A DNA stretch of 64,000 nt from Thecaphora thlaspeos (Eukaryota; Basidiomycota; Ustilaginomycetes; Urocystidales; Glomosporiaceae), in contig UWYS01000019.1 of NCBI GenBank assembly GCA_900291925.1, positions 124,001 through 188,000 on the forward strand, given 5' to 3'. Of the stretch, positions 12,338-21,821 are shown one piece after another. A model generated the notes under the pieces. The model was not told the DNA's origin. It did not search any database and saw only the letters and a list, made by a program, of their open reading frames with translations. Within the stretch, counting starts at the first letter, position 1, and every line of letters begins with the position of its first letter. The translations under genes were made by a program, and so were the position numbers.

Positions 12338-13648
12338 CTACAGCTCGTCTTTGACCCGCCGACCCGCCATTGGCGCGACCCCATCGATGCCGACCTGCCA
12401 CCCGGCCCAAAGCACCGCCAGCCCAAAGACAAAGACCACCACCGCCAGGTCGTTGACAAAGGCATTGGCGAGCGCCGCGTACTTGCCCAGCAGCCGGACG
12501 TAGATGGCGAAATTGGGGATGGGTACAAAGTTGACCAGCATGCCCAGCATCGAGGGCGGCGGCGGCGGCTGCTTGTTGGAGAACAAAACGATGCGCATCG
12601 CCTGCAGCGCCGTCTCAAGCGCGATAAAGATCCAGAAGAGCGGGTACGACGAGCCCGCCCCGCCTCCAGAGAGACCGGTAGGCGCAAACGAGGGCGTCCA
12701 GTCGGCCCAGAGGGGCTGCTCGTATCCCAGCCGTGCCCAGCGCTGGAGGGTGGAGGACGATGCCGAGGTCGAGAGGGACGAGGCAGCGGCGACGTCTTGG
12801 GCGAACGACGAGCTGTGGTCCTGGTTGAAGAGCGACGAGCGCGCAAAGTAGAGGGCTAGAAGGACGACGAGCCCCGCCTGCAGCACGTCAAACAGGCGCT
12901 CCGGCAGCGTCTTTGTGCGCAAGACAGTGGGCGGGGCCTGTTGCGAGGCGCCGCCGCTGCCGTCGCCACCACGGCCACTGCCCTGCATGCCCTGGAGCAT
13001 GGCCGCTAGCTGCGGCGGAAGGCCTTCCATACCAGGGAACCCCTGGGCGCCGTCGCCGCCCGCTCCGCCCATGTCGCCCGCTCCGCCAAAGGGGCCGCCC
13101 TGACCCTGCATCATGGCCATCAAGGCCTCCATGGGGTTACCCTGACCACCCATTCCTCCTCCCACTCCGCCTCCGCCGCCGCCCATGCGGAAGAGGTTGT
13201 CCATGGCAGCTGCCTCGCGTCGCGTCGCCTGATCGGAGCCGATGGTGGGGAGCGTTGAGACGTCGACCTCGACAGGATCACCGTCGCCGGCTGCGGGAGA
13301 AGGGGCGGAGAGGGCGCTCGAGGGCCGCGAAAGGCCGAGTGGGGTGGATGGGTCGAGGTAGGCCGATGCGCCCTGGCCGCGCCCTGTGCTCGTGATGCGA
13401 GCGAGGCGATCCGATCCCTTTGAGAGGATGCGTGCCTTGCGTGCTTCGCGCTTCTGGCGTGCCAGTGTCTCTACATCGACACTCGAGGGAGAGGCTGAGT
13501 CGGCGTGCGTGGGAGTGGAGGAGGAGGTGGCAGCGGCACTGGGGCCATTGACGACGGATGGTTGTGTGTCGGACGAGGAGAACGTCTCTGAGCCTGCAGT
13601 CGAGGAGGTGGAGGCGGATGGTGCTTGTGGCGATGTGTTGTCGCCCAT
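12338..13648 (-). CDS. GET2: GET complex subunit Get2-like, tail-anchored protein receptor at the ER
   Basis: A single-exon 436-aa protein. The N-terminal region has a basic motif followed by a short hydrophobic basic patch (RQKREARKARILSKGSDRLARI), the arrangement by which Get2 captures the Get3 ATPase. A long Ser/Gly/Met-rich linker (MGGGGGGVGGGMGG) follows, then three hydrophobic segments near the C-terminus: ERLFDVLQAGLVVLLALYF, PLFWIFIALETALQAM and NDLAVVVFVFGLAVLWAGW. This fits Get2/CAML topology with a cytosolic N-terminus and luminal C-terminus. The last four residues are exactly KDEL. The start MGDNTS was chosen because the longer open frame upstream lacks conserved character. Identification rests on architecture and short motifs, as Get2 proteins diverge strongly. 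Confidence 0.75.
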   Translation of the reverse strand: MGDNTSPQAPSASTSSTAGSETFSSSDTQPSVVNGPSAAATSSSTPTHADSASPSSVDVETLARQKREARKARILSKGSDRLARITSTGRGQGASAYLDPSTPLGLSRPSSALSAPSPAAGDGDPVEVDVSTLPTIGSDQATRREAAAMDNLFRMGGGGGGVGGGMGGQGNPMEALMAMMQGQGGPFGGAGDMGGAGGDGAQGFPGMEGLPPQLAAMLQGMQGSGRGGDGSGGASQQAPPTVLRTKTLPERLFDVLQAGLVVLLALYFARSSLFNQDHSSSFAQDVAAASSLSTSASSSTLQRWARLGYEQPLWADWTPSFAPTGLSGGGAGSSYPLFWIFIALETALQAMRIVLFSNKQPPPPPSMLGMLVNFVPIPNFAIYVRLLGKYAALANAFVNDLAVVVFVFGLAVLWAGWQVGIDGVAPMAGRRVKDEL

Positions 13649-13840
13649 CTTGTCTGTTTGATCCAGGAGAGGTGAAATGAGGGTAAGGAATGGCTGTGAG
13701 GGGTCGGACGACGTGACGATGGCGGAGGCTTGCCGTCCCAAGGCGCAAGGGTGGGCCTTTACTCGCGGAGCTGGCCAGCGCATCAGCGACGCCGGTCCCT
13801 CCAGCGCCGCTTGGCAGGGAAAAGTGGAGCAGCCGCTGCC

Positions 13841-13882
13841 GTCCAGCCACCGGCGTCCAGCCACCGGCGTCCAGCCACCGGG
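13841..13882. repeat. 14-bp tandem repeat, 3 copies
   Basis: The unit GTCCAGCCACCGGC occurs three times head to tail at 13841, 13855 and 13869, about 190 bp upstream of the GET2-like start codon. Confidence 0.9.
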
Positions 13883-14194
13883 CGCTTTTCCATTCGGATC
13901 CGACCGACACTCTCAACTGCACCATGGGAGCGACACATCATCGTCCACGACGCCACCGCGTCCCAGCACGACTGATTTGGAGGTCTGAGTGGCCTCTGGT
14001 CAGCCTTGGTCTCTGCTAAAAGAAGCAACGGCCTGCGAAGTAACTCCAACCAAGCTGATGGACTCAAGCAGAGCGGGCCAATTGCTCGCCTGCCCGCTAG
14101 CCTCTTGACCGCCCGCCAAGGGGCGTGTGCACCCAGGTGCTGGCACCCTCTTCGCATCGACATGGCCTTTGTCGCCGGGCAAGGGGCAGGGCGA

Positions 14195-14210
14195 GTATAT
14201 ATATATATAT
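14195..14210. repeat. TA dinucleotide run
   Basis: A run of about eight TA units in otherwise GC-rich promoter DNA between the two divergent genes. It could act as a TATA-like or flexible element. Confidence 0.8.
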
Positions 14211-14396
14211 GGTGCAAAAGACGGCGCAGCGTGCGGCGTCGGAGCGGGCCAGCCATCGGCTGCCCCCTTTCCCCCGGAGGCCGCGAGGACCCTGAGCGGG
14301 CAGGCTTGTGCACGGGCGCGAGAGCCTGTGCCAAGGTAGGGTACGGGGCGATTTTTATTTATTATTTTTCCATCTCCCCGTGGTCTCGTTACACGC

Positions 14397-14398
<2 letters not shown>

Positions 14399-14427
<29 letters not shown>
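14399..14427. repeat. GA dinucleotide run
   Basis: About fourteen GA units lie upstream of the PMT2-type gene, a GAGA-like polypurine tract of the kind often found in fungal promoters. Confidence 0.85.
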
Positions 14428-14883
14428 GGCGGCGGCAGCGAGCCCGGCCAAGCAGCCTGCCGAGGCGGCTGGGCTGTGCGCATGCACCAGACGAGCGAGC
14501 GTGGCGGAGCGTGTGTGCGCTTCTCAAGTTGGCCAAGGCGGCAAGGCCGAGACAAGGCCTTCTCGGCTCATCCGCACCAACGACCAGGACGACGACGACG
14601 ACGACGACGACGACCAACTGGCCCTCCTCACTCGATCCATGTCACCCGCTCTGCTACTACCACCACCGCCACCACCGCCACTACCGCCACCACCGCTGTG
14701 CAACGGTCATCCCCCAATCAACGCCCCTGCCAGACGCACACGCGGGAGGCACGCCCGCCCCACCCCTCTCTACTCTCAGCAACACCACCAATTAACGCCC
14801 GCCTTCATCAGGCTTTCCTCCCTGCCGCCGACCCGCTCTCAACAAACACCGGGCAGACGCACAAAAGAGACAAGGAGCCAGGA

Positions 14884-17811
14884 ATGCAGCCGTCTCCCTC
14901 CCCTCTCACACCGCCTATCATCACACCCACCCAGCGCAACCGACCGTCGACCTTCCCTTGCCTCCAGCACCAGCAAAAGCTTCACCACCACAACCACGGC
15001 TTTGCCGTTGTCGACCTGGGCCACCACGTCGACCCGCAGGCATCCAGCACCGCATCCTCCCCAGCCTCATCTGTATCCTCCCACTTCACGGCAAGCGCCG
15101 CACCGCATCGCCGCTTAGGCCATAACCAGCAGCTCCACTCCCGTCAGAGCAGCACCGCCTTCACCTCCGACACCGCGGCCACCGACACCTTTGACCGCAC
15201 CACCACCGTCACCGCTAGCGGCGACTACGACGCGCCCCAGCCCTGGCGCAAGCGCTACATCGACCACGACGACAACCAGAGCCTCCTCCCAACGCACTCG
15301 CTCCCGACAGCACAGCACGCCTACATGGACGCATCAGCAGCAGCAACAGCCAGGAACGCAGCAGCCGCGGGCGGTAGGCGCTTCGCCGCAGGCGGCTTCG
15401 ACCCGTGCGGCGCGAGCCAGCCGGGCTCCAGCCCCTCGTCCGCCGCCGTCTCGCGCACCGGATCTACCGCCGATCTCGCCTCGTACACCAAGGCAAAGGA
15501 GGCTGGCTTCGTCGCTTCGGCCTACACCGGCGCAGATGGCGCAACGTGGGCATCGGCAAAGTCGAGCAAGTACGCCAACATGATTCCCGTCCACAAGCCG
15601 CCCGTGTCGCCGTTCGAGGTGGTCGGCTGGCTGATGCGGCAGGAGGAGTTTGTCGGTCTCGTCTACACACTCCTCGCCCTCGTCACGCGCCTCTGGGGCA
15701 TCGGGCGCAGCAACACTGTCATCTGGGATGAGGCCCACTTCGGCAAGTTTGGCTCCCACTACCTCAAGCAGGAGTTCTACTTTGACGTCCACCCGCCGCT
15801 CGGCAAGATGCTCGTCGGCCTTGCCGGCCTCCTCAGCGGCTACCGCGGCCAGTTTGACTTCAAGTCAGGCGAGGTTTACCCGCACCACGTCAACTACGTC
15901 GGGATGCGCGTCATCCTCGCCATGTTCGGTGTCGCCATGGTCCCCCTCGCCTGGTTCACCAGCGGCGGCCTCGGCTGGAACTGGCGCGCCCGGCACCTGG
16001 TCGCCCTAATGGTCCTCTTTGACAATGGCTGGCTCGTCATTTCGCGCTTCATCCTGCTCGATTCGATGCTCCTCTGTTTCACCTTCACCACGGTGCACGG
16101 CCTCGTCAAGTTTCAGCAGCACCGCCACGCCCCCTTTTCGCGCATCTGGTGGTTCTGGCTGACATTTACCGGCCTTTCGATCGGCTGCGTCTCTAGCGTC
16201 AAGTGGATCGGCCTCTTTGTCACGGCTCTCGTCGGCGTCTTTACCGTCGAGGACCTCTGGGACAAGCTGGGCGACCTCCGCCTGCCGGCGCGCACCTACG
16301 CCCGCCACTGGTGCGCCCGGATCCTCTGCCTCATCGTGCTCCCCGTCACCGTCTACATGATCTCGTTCAAGCTCCACTTCCTCATCCTCAGCGGCTCGGG
16401 CCCGGGCGATGCCCAGATGAGCAGCCTCTTCCAGTCGCACCTGCGCGGCAACGATTTTGCCAAGTCACCGCTCGAGGCCGCTTACGGGAGCCGGATCACG
16501 CTCAAGAACATGGGCTACGGCGGCGGGCTGCTCCATTCGCACGTCCAGACCTACCCGACTGGCTCCGAGCAGCAGCAGGTGACGTGCTACCATTACAAGG
16601 ACGAAAATAACGAATTCATCATCACGCCGCCGTGGGACCAGCCGCAGCTCCCCGCGGCCAACGACACCGAGGCGATCGCGGCCAACGAGCGCGAGCCGCC
16701 GCGCATGCTCAAGGCTGGCGACACCATCCGGCTCCAACACAACATGACGCGGCGCAACATCCACTCGCACGCCATCGCTGCACCCGTGACCAAAAAGAAC
16801 TACGAGATCTCGGGCTACGGAGACGACAAGGTGGGCGACGAAAAGGACCACTGGGTGGTCGAGGTGGTCGACGACATGGTCCACGGCAAGATCGCAGTGG
16901 GGATGCCGGTCCGCTCGCTGACGACGCGGATCCGGCTGCGCCACCGCGCCCTGGGCTGCTACATGCGCGCGGCCAATGCGATCCTACCGCAGTGGGGTTG
17001 GAAGCAGGTCGAGGTATCGTGCGACAAGGAAAACAACCCGCGCGACGAGCACACATGGTGGAATATCGAGAATCACTGGAATCCGCGGCTGCCTGAAGGC
17101 AGCCCTCAGCTCTACCGCTCGCCGTTCCTGCGCGATTTTATCCACCTCAACGTCGCGATGATGATGTCTAACAATGCGCTTATCCCGGACGTGGACAAGG
17201 AGGACATCCTGGCGTCGAAGCCGTTCGACTGGCCGTTCCTGTACAACGGGCTGCGGATGAACTCGTGGGCCGACAACAGCACCAAGTACTACCTAATCGG
17301 GAACCCGGCCATCTGGTGGAGCTCGAGCCTGTCGCTCGGGGCGTTTGTCGCGACGCTGCTGTGGTACCTGATGCGGCAGCAGCGGCGGATCCAGGATCTC
17401 AGCCCGCGCGACTGGGAGCACTTTGTCTACGTCGGCAAGCTGGCCGGGTTCGGGTGGGTGCTGCACTATGCTCCGATGCTCTCGCTGGGTCGGGTGTGCT
17501 ACCTGCACCACCATCTACCCATCCTCTACTTCCAGGTGCTCATGCTGGTCCATATGCTCGACCACTTCCTCTGGAACGACTCGACGGCCTGGTACCGGTT
17601 CGCCCAGACGGATCGCGAGGGATTGAGGAAACGCGGTGGCGGCAGCGTGAGGAGGCCGGTTAGTGACGCAGTCAAGAACGTCATCTTTGCAGTGGTGACG
17701 GTGACGGTGGTGGGGGTGTTTTGGTGGTTCAAAGAGAACAGCTATGGCTTTGACGGAGACATCCACAAGATCAAGGGCTTGAAGTGGAGGAAGAGTTGGA
17801 ACATCTACTAA
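14884..17811 (+). CDS. PMT2: Dolichyl-phosphate-mannose protein O-mannosyltransferase, PMT2 family
   Basis: ER-membrane enzyme transferring mannose from dolichol-phosphate-mannose to Ser/Thr of secretory proteins; PMT2-family members normally pair with PMT1-family members. A single exon of 975 aa from MQPSPSPL. Residues 1 to about 190 are a low-complexity Ser/His/Thr extension. The first luminal loop has the essential Asp-Glu pair in VIWDEAHFGKFGSHYLKQE (about residue 281) and DVHPPLGKMLVGL. Several membrane segments follow. A MIR region spans about 543-732 (GYGGGLLHSHVQTYP, QQVTCYHYKDENNEF). C-terminal transmembrane helices end at residue 975. The GYGGGLLHSHVQTYP and FKSGEVYP signatures favour PMT2 over PMT1 or PMT4. 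No lesion was seen. Confidence 0.93.
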   Translation: MQPSPSPLTPPIITPTQRNRPSTFPCLQHQQKLHHHNHGFAVVDLGHHVDPQASSTASSPASSVSSHFTASAAPHRRLGHNQQLHSRQSSTAFTSDTAATDTFDRTTTVTASGDYDAPQPWRKRYIDHDDNQSLLPTHSLPTAQHAYMDASAAATARNAAAAGGRRFAAGGFDPCGASQPGSSPSSAAVSRTGSTADLASYTKAKEAGFVASAYTGADGATWASAKSSKYANMIPVHKPPVSPFEVVGWLMRQEEFVGLVYTLLALVTRLWGIGRSNTVIWDEAHFGKFGSHYLKQEFYFDVHPPLGKMLVGLAGLLSGYRGQFDFKSGEVYPHHVNYVGMRVILAMFGVAMVPLAWFTSGGLGWNWRARHLVALMVLFDNGWLVISRFILLDSMLLCFTFTTVHGLVKFQQHRHAPFSRIWWFWLTFTGLSIGCVSSVKWIGLFVTALVGVFTVEDLWDKLGDLRLPARTYARHWCARILCLIVLPVTVYMISFKLHFLILSGSGPGDAQMSSLFQSHLRGNDFAKSPLEAAYGSRITLKNMGYGGGLLHSHVQTYPTGSEQQQVTCYHYKDENNEFIITPPWDQPQLPAANDTEAIAANEREPPRMLKAGDTIRLQHNMTRRNIHSHAIAAPVTKKNYEISGYGDDKVGDEKDHWVVEVVDDMVHGKIAVGMPVRSLTTRIRLRHRALGCYMRAANAILPQWGWKQVEVSCDKENNPRDEHTWWNIENHWNPRLPEGSPQLYRSPFLRDFIHLNVAMMMSNNALIPDVDKEDILASKPFDWPFLYNGLRMNSWADNSTKYYLIGNPAIWWSSSLSLGAFVATLLWYLMRQQRRIQDLSPRDWEHFVYVGKLAGFGWVLHYAPMLSLGRVCYLHHHLPILYFQVLMLVHMLDHFLWNDSTAWYRFAQTDREGLRKRGGGSVRRPVSDAVKNVIFAVVTVTVVGVFWWFKENSYGFDGDIHKIKGLKWRKSWNIY

Positions 17812-18518
17812 GAGGCGGCACAGGGAGGAGGGCTGAGAGGAGGATGTGAGGGTTGAGAGGAGCAAAAAGAGCACGAGAAGCACGAGGAGCGTAGAGGAAG
17901 ACGAGGAAGAAGAAACACACATACACACGCGCACACGCGCGCGCACTCACACACCTTTACAACACACAGTCCTTTGGAAATTTGGGTCGTAGCGAGAGAA
18001 CGACATTGTACCCTACCCTTGAATACATGTTCACACAAGGTGGCATATGGACGGATAGAAGCAGACCTTGATGCATTTTTCTCTGTTCTTTCTTTTCCTG
18101 CTGTCTTGGAGTTGAGACCCCGTCGTCACTGATTGGCCAAACTCGCGCGAGTTGGGGTAGGACATGTCGTTCGGTTCTTGTTGTGGCAGTGTGAAACGGA
18201 GTGGATGGAGGTGGAAGACCAGAGAGTGTTGGAGACGGGCGGTCAAGTGGAACGGAACGTCGATAAGGGTGAGTCGGTGAAGACATCTCAGACGGTATGT
18301 AGCGCATCTCAAAACTCGTACTTCGTTCTTCTCTGAACTAGAGGTTGAACCGTGATGGCAGTTTACAGACTGGATCGACCTCATCTTTGCTTATCTGTTC
18401 AGCTCCTCACTCAACATCCTTCCATGCCATTCCTGTACTCGTCAGTCGATCGTTACGGCCACTCTTTCTGCCAAGAAGAATGATCTGGACGTCTATTGCC
18501 ATATGGATCTGGGAAAGG
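17812..18518. other. Convergent spacer downstream of PMT2-type gene and SLC35F-like gene
   Basis: About 700 bp between two converging genes, with a CA/CG-rich alternating tract near 17917-17952. No coding feature is supported, so it should mainly hold the two 3' UTRs. Confidence 0.6.
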
Positions 18519-20393
18519 TCATCTACTGAACCGTCTCCTTCCTCTCCCGACCTCCATGTCTTTGTCTCCATCTTCTTTGTCCATCAACATCGTCGCTGGC
18601 TCGACATCACCCTCCTCCTCCTCCTCCTCCGTCGTGCCATCGTAAAATTGCCCCTCCTCATCCTCCTCTTGCTCATCTTCATCGTCCTTAAGGATTCCCT
18701 CCCCCCTCATCGCGACATTATCAGCCACTCCTATCGCGACAAAACTAGCAAGCACCAGTATACTTCCAAACGCCGCTTGTTTGCCGCCTGAGTGTGAGCC
18801 GCGGTAGACGTCTCCTGCCACTGCTAGCGGTATCGTCAGTGACAGACCGAGAGTCGATGCCAGTGGTGAGGATTTGAGCATGGCCTGTCGGCGTGCGCAC
18901 CGTCGTGGTCGGGGTAAAATAGAGGCGGAAGAAAAAGCGTTTAGTTCATCTTTCCGCTGCACAAACCAGGAGTGACTCCATCTCGAACTTACCATCAGGT
19001 AGACCAGATCCGACACCAGCGTAATCATCATGTTGACGACGACGCCCAACCACGTCATCCTATCCTGGGGCAGCGCGAAAGTTTCAATGCCAGTGACGTG
19101 GAGCAGCACACCGATTGGCCACAGTGCGACAATGTTGAATGCCCCCACCAGCCCGAACATGAGCGGCATCGAGATGCGGTCCTCGCTCCCAATCTTGACC
19201 TTGAGCAGCATCACGTAAATGCTGTACAGGAAGGCAGAGAGGAGCGCTAGCATGTCGCCCAGAGGCGCGTTGAGCGGCGGTGCCGCCGCTGCTAACGCTA
19301 GGCGGGAGACGGTGTTACCGTCTTTGACGGCGCGTTTCATGAGCGAGCTGGCAATGGCGCTGGAGGTACCGCTTCCGCCGCCGTTGGCCCCGCTGCTACC
19401 TGTGTCGGCGGCCGTGACGAGCATGACACCAATGAACGACATCGAGACGGCGCCGATCCGACCCAGAGTGAACTTATCGACGCCGAGCAGCGCGCCCAGG
19501 CCGAGAGTGAAAAAGCCGCTGGCGCTGCCGATTGTCGTCCCGCTGGCGACCGACGTGAGGCCGAGGCCGGCATTGATGCTCCAATTTGCACCGAACCAGA
19601 CCATGGTGAATTGGCACGCCAGCACCGCCGTCTGGCGTAGCGTCAGCGGCGGGAGGCTGTCCGGCGCGACGGCGCTCGTCAGGTCGCCGCTCTCGCCGAG
19701 GATGTCTGTAAAAACGGGGATCTCGGTGCGCGGCCGCCGCCCGTCGATCGACGAGGGCCGCGCCGAATGCGAGAGAAGCGACGCGTTCGAAGCGCGCAGG
19801 GAACGCGGCCGGTCGAGGTTGGGCCGGATCCCGGCAGTGAGCGAGGTGCGGCGGGTAGCACTGTAAGTCGAGGTGGGCCGCGAGAGGAGCGGACTGTTGC
19901 ACCTCGATGCCGCCGGTGCCGCTCCTGCTTCTCGGGTGGTATCGTTGCCGCTAGACGAGGCCAACACGGGCCGGTAGACGCCCCTCTCTGCCTCGTTGTG
20001 GCCGTCGCCCTCGACTCGAAGGGGCGCGGCGAAGGTGGGTGGCAGGTCGAAACCGAGCTTCTTGAGCCAGCCCTCGCTTTCGACGTCGCCATCGTCGGAC
20101 GAGACTCCTTGGAGCCTAAGCGCGGCGCCCGCACCCAGACCATTCCGACGAGCCTCCGCGCAGCCAAATACTCTGCTACGGAGGCGGCTGGATAGTAAGA
20201 AGGGGACGAGGTAGAGAGCAAAGCTTGAGGTATTTGCGTATGTAACCAAGAAGGGTTTGTCGTAACCCGAGGTGAGGACGGTGTTTGTGAGAAAGTTGGA
20301 GCAGGTCCATAGCACAACGACGACCAGAAGGAGGAGGATGCCGGCGAGGTACTCTGAGCGTCTGCGGAGGGCGTCGGCTGAAGGCGGCGACAT
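18519..20393 (-). CDS. SLC35F5/THI74-like DMT-superfamily membrane transporter
   Basis: Multi-pass drug/metabolite transporter related to human SLC35F5 and yeast Thi74/YML018C, proteins associated with the vacuolar or other endomembranes with unproven substrates. Two exons, 20393-18993 and 18884-18519 (GTAAGT donor), give 588 aa. The first membrane segment is YLAGILLLLVVVVLWTCSNFL, followed by the typical GYDKPFLVTYANTSSFALYL. A long hydrophilic Ser/Arg-rich insert covers about residues 75-215. Further helices include QTAVLACQFTMVWFGANW, then LTSVASGTTIGSASGFFTLG, LLSAFLYSIYVMLLK and ASTLGLSLTIPLAVAGDVY, the EamA-like signature. The C-terminus is acidic (DDEDEQEEDEEGQ). The family call is good; the substrate cannot be inferred. 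Confidence 0.85.
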   Translation of the reverse strand: MSPPSADALRRRSEYLAGILLLLVVVVLWTCSNFLTNTVLTSGYDKPFLVTYANTSSFALYLVPFLLSSRLRSRVFGCAEARRNGLGAGAALRLQGVSSDDGDVESEGWLKKLGFDLPPTFAAPLRVEGDGHNEAERGVYRPVLASSSGNDTTREAGAAPAASRCNSPLLSRPTSTYSATRRTSLTAGIRPNLDRPRSLRASNASLLSHSARPSSIDGRRPRTEIPVFTDILGESGDLTSAVAPDSLPPLTLRQTAVLACQFTMVWFGANWSINAGLGLTSVASGTTIGSASGFFTLGLGALLGVDKFTLGRIGAVSMSFIGVMLVTAADTGSSGANGGGSGTSSAIASSLMKRAVKDGNTVSRLALAAAAPPLNAPLGDMLALLSAFLYSIYVMLLKVKIGSEDRISMPLMFGLVGAFNIVALWPIGVLLHVTGIETFALPQDRMTWLGVVVNMMITLVSDLVYLMVSSRWSHSWFVQRKDELNAFSSASILPRPRRCARRQAMLKSSPLASTLGLSLTIPLAVAGDVYRGSHSGGKQAAFGSILVLASFVAIGVADNVAMRGEGILKDDEDEQEEDEEGQFYDGTTEEEEEEGDVEPATMLMDKEDGDKDMEVGRGRRRFSR

Positions 20394-20752
20394 GGTGGCA
20401 ACCCTGGCTCACTGGCCGACTGGCCAGCTAGCACTGTAGCCTAGCGGCTCTGACGGGCTCAGGATGAGTGGTGCTGGCGTCGACGGCCAGGGTATGAAGG
20501 TGAAGCGGGGAAGAGCGGGGAGGCGAGGCAAGGAAAGGGAGCGCTGTGTCGCTTCTTGTAACTTTTCTGACATTGGCACCGGGGCGAGGAGGAGGTGAGG
20601 CGGCCAGAGGACCCTGCTGCTCTGCTGCCGCTGCCGCTGCTGCTGCTATCTCTGACTCTTTGGCTCTCGCCCCTCGCCCCTCGCTCTCGATGTGGGGCTT
20701 GCCTTGCTCAGTCAGCCCGACCAGGTCGCAGCGGCGGCACATCCGAGCCCCC

Positions 20753-20783
<31 letters not shown>

Positions 20784-20890
20784 TCCCGGAGCTGCCGCTT
20801 CTCCTTCCCTCGCCCCTCGCTCTCGATGTGTGGGGCTTGCCTTGCTCAGTCAGCCCGACCAGGTCGCAGCGGCGGCACATCCGAGCCCCC

Positions 20891-20921
<31 letters not shown>

Positions 20922-21028
20922 TCCCGGAGCTGCCGCTTCTCCTTCCCTCGCCCCTCGCTCTCGATGTGTGGGGCTTGCCTTGCTCAGTCAGCCCGACCAG
21001 GTCGCAGCGGCGGCACATCCGAGCCCCC

Positions 21029-21060
<32 letters not shown>

Positions 21061-21821
21061 TCCCGGAGCTGCCGCTTCTCCTTTCCCCTCGCCCCACGTG
21101 ACCTGGAGCAGCAGCAGCAGCGGCAGCAACAGCACGCCATCTGGCCTCTCGCCCCTCTCGTCCCTTTCCAAGAAACACGGACAAGCCTCTTCCGCTGCCG
21201 CTAGCCGCCGTCGTCGTCGTCGTCGTCTGTGCACCGTGACTGCACCACCCTTCCTCTCGAGCCAGCTTCCATCTATGCAGTGCACTGGGCCCTGACTCCT
21301 GATCGTCGTCTGATTCCCCCCTTCCGCGACCACGTTACCACGAGCGGCCCTGTCAGGCAGCTTGGCAGCCGCTGTCGTCGACCCCATCTTCTGCCTCTCG
21401 CCACTCACATCGTCCACAAGGCCAAACCCTAGGCCACTCGTACAGCACAGTCATCCGGCGTACGGTTGCGTCGCAAGCCACGTCGCTCCGACAACGCAGC
21501 TATAACGGGCCCGCTCTTGCTCCCTCCTCTCTCTCTCTCTCTTTTCGATTCGGTAGGCCCTCTCGTTAGCCTTCTGTCCATGATCCTTCTTTCGTCTTTT
21601 CATGGGGATGCGTGAAAACGTTCAACAGACGGCCACGTCGAAAATCAACAGAGTGATGGCGACTTTTGGCCAGGCTAGGAGAGCTCTGGCGATCGAAAGG
21701 GGAACGCGCCATCGGGACGGAGCGCTGGCGGCTCGGCGAGGCTCCGTCTGTGTGCTTTGCTTCGCACACGCGAAGCCGACGACGAGTGCGCCACTCGGGC
21801 AATCGTGCCGTGCCGATGCGT
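20394..21821. other. Spacer between NAC-alpha 3' end and SLC35F-like 5' end
   Basis: About 1.4 kb with a three-copy tandem array (listed separately), short CAG/CTG and TCG runs, and a CT run near 21529-21541. Long frames across the array are low-complexity shadows and no gene is supported. It should include the promoter of the SLC35F-like gene. Confidence 0.6.
20675..21086. repeat. About 138-bp tandem repeat, 3 copies, with long T-rich tract
   Basis: Three near-identical head-to-tail copies with period 138 bp (the first is 2 bp shorter). Each has CTTGCCTTGCTCAGTCAGCC, then GGTCGCAGCGGCGGCACATC, then a T-tract followed by CTTTTT repeats and CCCGGAGCTGCCGCTTCTCC. All pyrimidine tracts lie on the plus strand. 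The array starts about 280 bp upstream of the SLC35F-like start codon. Confidence 0.95.

Larger units (their letters stand above)
13649..14883. other. Divergent promoter region between GET2-like and PMT2-type genes
   Basis: About 1.2 kb between divergently transcribed genes, rich in simple repeats: a 14-bp unit x3, a TA run, a GA run and a GAC run (about 14588-14614). The PMT2 reading frame is open back to 14308, but that part encodes low-complexity sequence and is taken as leader. Confidence 0.6.

Noticed and set aside
14308..14883. Longer start for the PMT2-type protein (192 extra residues)
   Set aside because: The extra part translates GA and GAC simple repeats and poly-Thr; the first ATG followed by plausible protein is at 14884. 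Not excluded, but less likely.
20428..21417. 329-codon minus-strand frame with repeated KEKEKEK blocks
   Set aside because: It is a translation of the 138-bp tandem array; the apparent protein repeats come from the DNA repeat and its T-rich tract.
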